Assembly: GCF_012848175.1 (NCBI RefSeq)
Contig: NZ_CP051651.1
Coordinates: 3,534,001 to 3,598,000, forward strand
Direction of reading: 5' to 3'
Source of the DNA: Xanthomonas campestris pv. badrii
Lineage (GTDB): Bacteria; Pseudomonadota; Gammaproteobacteria; Xanthomonadales; Xanthomonadaceae
DNA length: 64,000 nucleotides
This document shows, piece by piece, positions 58,740 through 64,000 of the stretch (the first letter of the stretch is position 1; every line of letters starts with the position of its first letter). Position numbers and translations under genes: made by a program. The notes under the pieces are model-generated. The model was not told where the DNA came from. It saw only the letters and a program-made list of their open reading frames with translations, and made no database searches.

Positions 58740-59051
58740 TCAACGATCCCTGGCGGCCATCGCCCGACGCAGATCTTCGTAGATCCTGGCGGCACGCGCA
58801 GTCATGCGTCCTTGCGACGCCAGACCGCTCGCCCTCCCATTGATCGCCAGGTGACCGGGGCCCATCAGGCCGCCCAACCCGAAACGCACCCCGAGGCGTT
58901 TGATCGCCATAAGTAAGCCCGGTGTCGCCGACAACGCACCCGTCAACAGGCGTTTCAGCGACGGTCGCACGAGGACGTAGCGGATTGCCCCAGCCAAGAC
59001 CGCACGTAGAAACCTGGTACTCGGCACAAGTCGCGACGTGCGCGCCTTCAT
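58740..59051 (-). CDS. Short protein resembling the tail of the WbdD-like terminator, probable remnant
   Basis: A 103-codon frame. Its sequence parallels the last about 110 residues of the WbdD-like protein encoded at 51251-53398: AIRYVLVRPSLKRLL against LVRRVLKRPALARVL, and LSAR/MTAR-x-x-(K/R)IYE close to each C-terminus. The frame is open without a stop from the metB stop codon (59109) to here, with LSPIARLGSGH upstream of the ATG. It directly precedes a GT4 gene, exactly as the intact WbdD-like gene does. It may be a truncated paralogue; whether it is translated is unknown. Confidence 0.6.
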   Translation of the reverse strand: MKARTSRLVPSTRFLRAVLAGAIRYVLVRPSLKRLLTGALSATPGLLMAIKRLGVRFGLGGLMGPGHLAINGRASGLASQGRMTARAARIYEDLRRAMAARDR

Positions 59052-59108
59052 ATGGCCGCTGCCAAGTCGCGCGATGGGCGACAGGTTTTCGATACCTCGA
59101 TGTATTGC

Positions 59109-60296
59109 TTAGCGTGCAAGCGCCCGCTCCAGATCTCCCCGCAAATCCTCCACATCCTCAACACCCACACTCAGCCTTACCAGTGCATCGCTGATACCAA
59201 GCTGGTCGCGGCGGGCCACGGGGATGGAGGCGTGCGTCATGACCGCGGGATGGTTCACCAGGCTTTCCACGCCGCCAAGCGATTCGGCCAGGGTGAACAA
59301 TTCGGTCTTTTCGCAAAAACGCTTGGCCGCCTCGAAGCCGCCCTTGAGGACGATGGAGACGATGCCGCCGAAGCCGGACATCTGCCGCTGGGCCAGTGCG
59401 TGTTGCGGGTGCGAGGCCAGGCCGGGGTAGATCACCTTGTCGATGGCCGGGTGGGTTTCCAGCCATTGCGCCAGCGCCAAGGCGTTCTCGCAGTGGGCGC
59501 GCATGCGCAGCGGCAAGGTTTTCAATCCGCGTAGCGCGAGGAAACTATCGAACGGGCCTTGCACGCCGCCGATGGAGTTCTGCAGGAAGGCCATCTGCTC
59601 GGCGAGTTCGGCGTTGTCGCCGACCACCGCGATGCCGCCGACCATGTCCGAGTGGCCGTTGAGGTACTTGGTGGCCGAATGCACGACAATGTCGGCGCCT
59701 AACTCAAGCGGGCGCTGCAGCATCGGCGAGGCGAAGGTGTTGTCTACCACGATCAGCAGGCCGTGCTTGCGCGCGATCGCAGCAATGGCCGCGATATCGA
59801 CCAGCTTGAGCATCGGGTTGGTCGGGGTTTCGATCCACACCATCTTGGTGTCGGGGCGGATCGCGGCTTCGAATGCGGCCGGGTCGGTTAGATCGACGAA
59901 GCTGAAATCCAGGCCGGCGGTGCGGCGACGCACGCGCTCGAACAGGCGGAAGGTGCCGCCGTACAGGTCGTCCATCGCCACGACGTGGCTGCCGGCATCC
60001 AGCAGCTCCATCACGGTAGAAGTGGCAGCCATGCCGGAGGCGAACGCGAACGCGCGCGTGCCGCCTTCCAGTGCGGCCACGCAGCGCTCGTAGGCGAACC
60101 GCGTCGGGTTGTGCGTGCGCGAATACTCAAATCCCTGGTGTTCGCCGGGGCTGGACTGCGCATAGGTGGACGTCGCATAGATCGGCGGCATCACCGCGCC
60201 GGTGCTGGGATCCGGCGACTGCCCTCCATGGATCGCCAGCGTCGCGAGCGACAGCGCGCGCTCGCCGTCATGGCTATGAGTGGTGCGGTTGGACAT
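59109..60296 (-). CDS. metB: Cystathionine gamma-lyase/gamma-synthase (MetB/MetC family)
   Basis: A 395-residue PLP enzyme of the Cys/Met metabolism family. The PLP lysine is Lys210 in HSATKYLNGHSD; SGMAATSTVMELL and YSRTHNPTRFAYE are typical. Placed just downstream of cbs, it probably works as cystathionine gamma-lyase, cleaving cystathionine to cysteine, although the annotated name in Xanthomonas is often metB. It marks the right border of the O-antigen island. Confidence 0.93.
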   Translation of the reverse strand: MSNRTTHSHDGERALSLATLAIHGGQSPDPSTGAVMPPIYATSTYAQSSPGEHQGFEYSRTHNPTRFAYERCVAALEGGTRAFAFASGMAATSTVMELLDAGSHVVAMDDLYGGTFRLFERVRRRTAGLDFSFVDLTDPAAFEAAIRPDTKMVWIETPTNPMLKLVDIAAIAAIARKHGLLIVVDNTFASPMLQRPLELGADIVVHSATKYLNGHSDMVGGIAVVGDNAELAEQMAFLQNSIGGVQGPFDSFLALRGLKTLPLRMRAHCENALALAQWLETHPAIDKVIYPGLASHPQHALAQRQMSGFGGIVSIVLKGGFEAAKRFCEKTELFTLAESLGGVESLVNHPAVMTHASIPVARRDQLGISDALVRLSVGVEDVEDLRGDLERALAR

Positions 60297-60344
60297 GGAG
60301 GTTCCCGGAAAAAGTGGGCGATTGTAACAAGCAGGCCTGAATGG

Positions 60345-60381
60345 CCCGTGCCGCGCGTCTCATCGAAACGTGCGGCACGGG
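60345..60381 (-). terminator. Strong hairpin between cbs and metB
   Basis: A 14-bp stem (60345-60358 with 60368-60381, one G-T pair) and 9-base loop right after the cbs stop codon. There is no T run on the minus strand, so it could be an attenuating or processing hairpin rather than a full terminator. Confidence 0.6.
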
Positions 60382-60382
60382 G

Positions 60383-61753
<1,371 letters not shown>

Positions 61754-61997
61754 CGGGATATCGTCGCTGCGCCACGCGGGCTAGACCGGTCATTATCCGA
61801 CGAACGGCCGGGGAATGCTCATTCAGGTGTGAAGCGGTGTGGTGCGCCGATGAACAAGCGTGCTCAACCGTCCTGACTGGAGCCGCGCCTCCCCCGCCAG
61901 GCAGCGGCCGCTACAACGAAAGACGCGGACGGTGGCAAGCCGACGAGGAGGCCGCCACCGCCCGCGACGGTGAACTTGTTCTAACGATGGGGAAGGA

Positions 61998-62216
61998 TCA
62001 GTGCGTCAGCTGGTCGTACATCCGGGTGAGCTTTTCTTTGGCTTGCAACTTCTCGCGCTTCATCTGGCCCAAGGTCACGTCGTCGATCGGGAGCACCCCG
62101 AGTTCGGCATCCATGCATTTCTTGTTCAATAGCCTGTGGCGTTGGTAGAGCTGCTTGAACTCGGGATCGGACTTCATCAATGCGTCGATTTCGGTCTGCG
62201 GTTGCCCTTCGAACAT
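61998..62216 (-). CDS. Small YdcH/DUF465 family protein
   Basis: A 72-residue helical protein. The motif DPEFKQLYQRHRLLNKKCMDAE and LGQMKREKLQAKEKL are typical of DUF465, a short helical-hairpin family of unknown function. ATG 62216 has a strong AAGGAGG (62224-62230 on this strand). It stands alone upstream of nothing recognisable; about 240 bases to cbs contain no gene. Confidence 0.88.
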   Translation of the reverse strand: MFEGQPQTEIDALMKSDPEFKQLYQRHRLLNKKCMDAELGVLPIDDVTLGQMKREKLQAKEKLTRMYDQLTH

Positions 62217-62558
62217 GGCGTTACCTCCTTCACTTAAAACAAGAACGCCCCGGCCAGCGACGGCACGGGGCGCAGCTTGGGAATGGAAGACCAACGCGTT
62301 GCAAAGGCCGACACACGGGCGAAACCACCACCAACCATTCCACCCATTTGCGTCGTTGCGTGCCTCTGCGTCACTGGCCCGGCCCTCCGTACTTCCCGGG
62401 CGGCGAAGTTGCTGCCCGGAGGTACGACCCTACGCCGGTCGCGGAGGGGGTTCAAGGCCGAAACGGCCGCTTTTGGCGTTCCCCGCATCAATCAGTGACC
62501 GCGGTTCAACCGGGCGTCATGCCCGGGTTAAAAGGCTTTAACTTCCAAGAACTTGCCA
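62217..62558. other. Hairpin-rich gap between YdcH and the OmpA-like gene
   Basis: 342 bases without a credible gene. It contains a hairpin just after the OmpA-like stop (62509-62530, AACCGGGC-type arms), a second at about 62389-62423 (arms GTACTTCCCGGGC-like and GCCCGGAGGTAC), and a terminator at 62236-62272. A small RNA or leader cannot be excluded. Confidence 0.45.
62236..62272 (-). terminator. Terminator on the minus strand upstream of ydcH-like gene
   Basis: Arms CGCCCCG (62246-62252) and CGGGGCG (62266-62272), with inner GCC/GGC pairing, are followed on the minus strand by TTCTTGTTTT. It ends transcription coming from the DUF4398/OmpA-like operon or from the gap. Confidence 0.65.
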
Positions 62559-63449
62559 TCAGGGGGCGACAACGACCTCCGCCGCACGGGTCTTGCTGGC
62601 AGCGCCCTTGGTGCCGGTGACCTGCAGCCGCGAGGCCGCCACGCCGCCTGCCACCAGGGCATCGCGCAGCGCTTCGGCACGCTTCTTGGCGGTGGCCGCA
62701 TCACTGTCGAAGCCGACGATGCTGACCCGGCCCTTCTTGCCGATGTTCAGGTACTCGGCCAGCGCCTTGGCCTGCCCGGCAGCATCGCCGGACAACGCCG
62801 CCTTGCCACCGAAGGCGCCACTGCCCAGCGAGAACACCTCGCCCCGGGAGTCGAACTTGGCAGGCGGCAGCTTGGCCCCGGCCACCAGTTCGGCTTCCTC
62901 GTGCGCCAGCAGCACGGCTTTCTGCTGGGCGGCGTTGAGCTTGGCGGTCTGCTTGCCGGCCACGCTGGTCAAGGCCAGCTCGGCATCCTGGCGGGCCAGG
63001 GTTTCCTGCTCGGCGGCCTGACGCATGCGCTCGGCCTCCTCGGCCTGGATCTGCGCCTGCACGCGCAGGCGCTCGGCCTCCTGCCGCGCACGCGAGGCGT
63101 CGCGGCGGCTGGCTTCGATCAGCAGGTCGTTGCGGGTGCCTTCCAGCCGGTCCAGCTCGCGCCGGGCCAGCGCGGTGCGCGCAGTGAGTTCGGCGATCTC
63201 GACCCGGCGGTCGGCCAGGAACAGCAGTTCGTCGCGGTCGCGGCGCTTGGCCTCGGCCAGCGCGGCCACGGTCTGCTGCGCCTGCAGGCGTTCGTAGCGG
63301 GCCAGGTCGCTGGTCTGCGGATCGCCCTGCAACACGGCCAGGCGCCGGTTCAGCGCGTCGGCCTGCGGGTCGTCCTTGGCCGCAAAGGCCAGCGGCGGCA
63401 GCGTCGCCAGGCTCAACACACCCAGGTACAGCAAGGGGCGCAGGGTCAT
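62559..63449 (-). CDS. OmpA-like envelope protein with coiled coil
   Basis: A 296-residue exported protein. The signal peptide ends near AFAA, residues of about 45-195 form a long Arg/Glu/Ala-rich coiled coil, and the C-terminal part (about 205-296) resembles an OmpA-like peptidoglycan-associated domain: LAEYLNIGKKGRVSIVGFDSD, AKKRAEALRDALVAGGV. It overlaps the upstream DUF4398 gene by four bases, so the two proteins are probably made together and act at the cell wall. Confidence 0.8.
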   Translation of the reverse strand: MTLRPLLYLGVLSLATLPPLAFAAKDDPQADALNRRLAVLQGDPQTSDLARYERLQAQQTVAALAEAKRRDRDELLFLADRRVEIAELTARTALARRELDRLEGTRNDLLIEASRRDASRARQEAERLRVQAQIQAEEAERMRQAAEQETLARQDAELALTSVAGKQTAKLNAAQQKAVLLAHEEAELVAGAKLPPAKFDSRGEVFSLGSGAFGGKAALSGDAAGQAKALAEYLNIGKKGRVSIVGFDSDAATAKKRAEALRDALVAGGVAASRLQVTGTKGAASKTRAAEVVVAP

Positions 63450-63829
63450 CGGGCACCCTCCCCGGTGTTGAGGGTGGTCTGCAGCTGCGTCACTTCCTTG
63501 CGGCGTTGCTCCAGCTGGGCGCTGACCACGGCCTCCTCGCTGCGCGCCTTGGCCAGGTCGGCATCGGCGGCGGCGCGCAGGGCCAGTTGCGGCACCTGCT
63601 TGCGCTGGCGCTTGTCCAGTTGCGCCTGCTGGGCATGCATCAACTCCTGGCGGGCCAGGTTGACCAGATCCGGGGCGTACTGGTCGGCATCGGCCTGGGT
63701 GGCGCGTTGCACGGCCTGTTCGGCGGCAGTGAGCTCCGGTGCCACCTGGGCGGCGGCCGGAGAGGAAAGAACCATGAAACAGGCGATGCCATACAGGGAT
63801 CGCCGCAAGTATGCGAAGCTAGCCGTCAT
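63446..63829 (-). CDS. DUF4398-domain exported protein
   Basis: A 127-residue protein with a signal peptide ending SSPAAAQ, then a helical DUF4398 domain with Gln/Ala repeats (ADQYAPDLVNLARQELMHA) and a C-terminal coiled coil. DUF4398 proteins often precede OmpA-like genes, as here. The start is uncertain: ATG 63829 gives the signal peptide but lacks a clear SD, and the frame stays open to 63922. Confidence 0.75.
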   Translation of the reverse strand: MTASFAYLRRSLYGIACFMVLSSPAAAQVAPELTAAEQAVQRATQADADQYAPDLVNLARQELMHAQQAQLDKRQRKQVPQLALRAAADADLAKARSEEAVVSAQLEQRRKEVTQLQTTLNTGEGAR

Positions 63830-63927
63830 TAGGGGAGCCGTAGCGAGAAGTCTCGAGCACGGCCATTGTCGGAAGCCTGCGGCGGACTTGCAACGAGACG
63901 CTGCTGTTTGTTGGGGAACCATTGCGC

Positions 63928-64000
63928 ATGGATATCGGCTACTTCCTGAAGCTGATGACCGAAAAGAACGCCTCGGACATGTTCTTGACCACCGGCGCGC
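63928..64000 (+). CDS. pilU: Type IV pilus twitching ATPase PilU/PilT (5' end only)
   Basis: Only the first 24 codons are inside the window. The peptide MDIGYFLKLMTEKNASDMFLT is the N-terminus of PilT/PilU retraction ATPases, in which an L-x2-M-x2-K-x-SD-x-(F/H)-(I/L)T pattern is conserved; the wording is closer to PilU. The gene is divergent from the DUF4398 operon. The nucleotide-binding motifs are beyond the edge. Confidence 0.8.
   Translation, partial: MDIGYFLKLMTEKNASDMFLTTGA

Noticed and set aside
62234..62491. 85-codon minus-strand frame in the gap before the OmpA-like gene
   Set aside because: It includes the terminator hairpin and other palindromes, and its product shows no domain; more likely non-coding.

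Overview
The window looks like a chromosomal segment of a Xanthomonas species. The GC content is high and third-position GC is strong. Several gene orders are typical of Xanthomonas: xanA-xanB for xanthan and LPS precursors, rmlBACD, etfBA, and an O-antigen island lying exactly between etfA and the metB-cbs pair. A secreted PL1 pectate lyase, an H-NS-like protein and a type IV pilus ATPase at the right edge fit a plant-associated xanthomonad. The species cannot be fixed from the sequence alone.

Left part (1-30.1 kb) is mostly conserved chromosome: the tail of a probable cytochrome c4; two tandem DsbA-type lipoproteins; an endonuclease/phosphatase; the choline-to-betaine cassette betT-betB-betA without betI; a TonB-dependent receptor; a soluble lytic transglycosylase; a pectate lyase; a pssA-holD-rimI operon in which the holD-like psi subunit is recognised here from its C-terminal motif and synteny; proS; an H-NS-like protein with a histone-like tail; a ThrE-type exporter; a four-gene MCE/Mla-like lipid transport operon ending in a 158-bp tandem repeat block; an AlkB homologue; ETF-ubiquinone oxidoreductase; and the two subunits of a 3-oxoacid CoA-transferase.

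Middle part (30.2-40.2 kb) makes nucleotide sugars: XanA and XanB (mannose-6-P to GDP-mannose), Ugd (UDP-glucuronate), and RmlBACD (dTDP-L-rhamnose). EtfB and EtfA follow and pair functionally with the ETF-QO at 27 kb.

Right part (40.2-59.1 kb) is the variable O-antigen island. A plus-strand operon wxcK-wxcL-wxcM-wxcN-wxcO encodes the enzymes for dTDP-Fuc3NAc (transaminase, fused acetyltransferase/3,4-ketoisomerase) plus a GtrB/GtrA/GtrC-like trio, which suggests that the side-branch sugar is added in the periplasm. A convergent minus-strand set encodes Gmd and Rmd (GDP-D-rhamnose), two large multidomain GT4 glycosyltransferases, an ABC exporter (Wzm, and Wzt with a C-terminal carbohydrate-binding region) and a WbdD-like methyltransferase/kinase/coiled-coil chain terminator. 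A short frame abutting metB resembles the tail of that terminator and looks like a remnant of an older gene, marking the recombination edge of the island.

The last part (59.1-64 kb) holds metB and cbs (transsulfuration), a YdcH-type small protein, a two-gene DUF4398/OmpA-like envelope operon, and the first codons of a PilU-type ATPase. No tRNA, rRNA, CRISPR array or insertion sequence was recognised.
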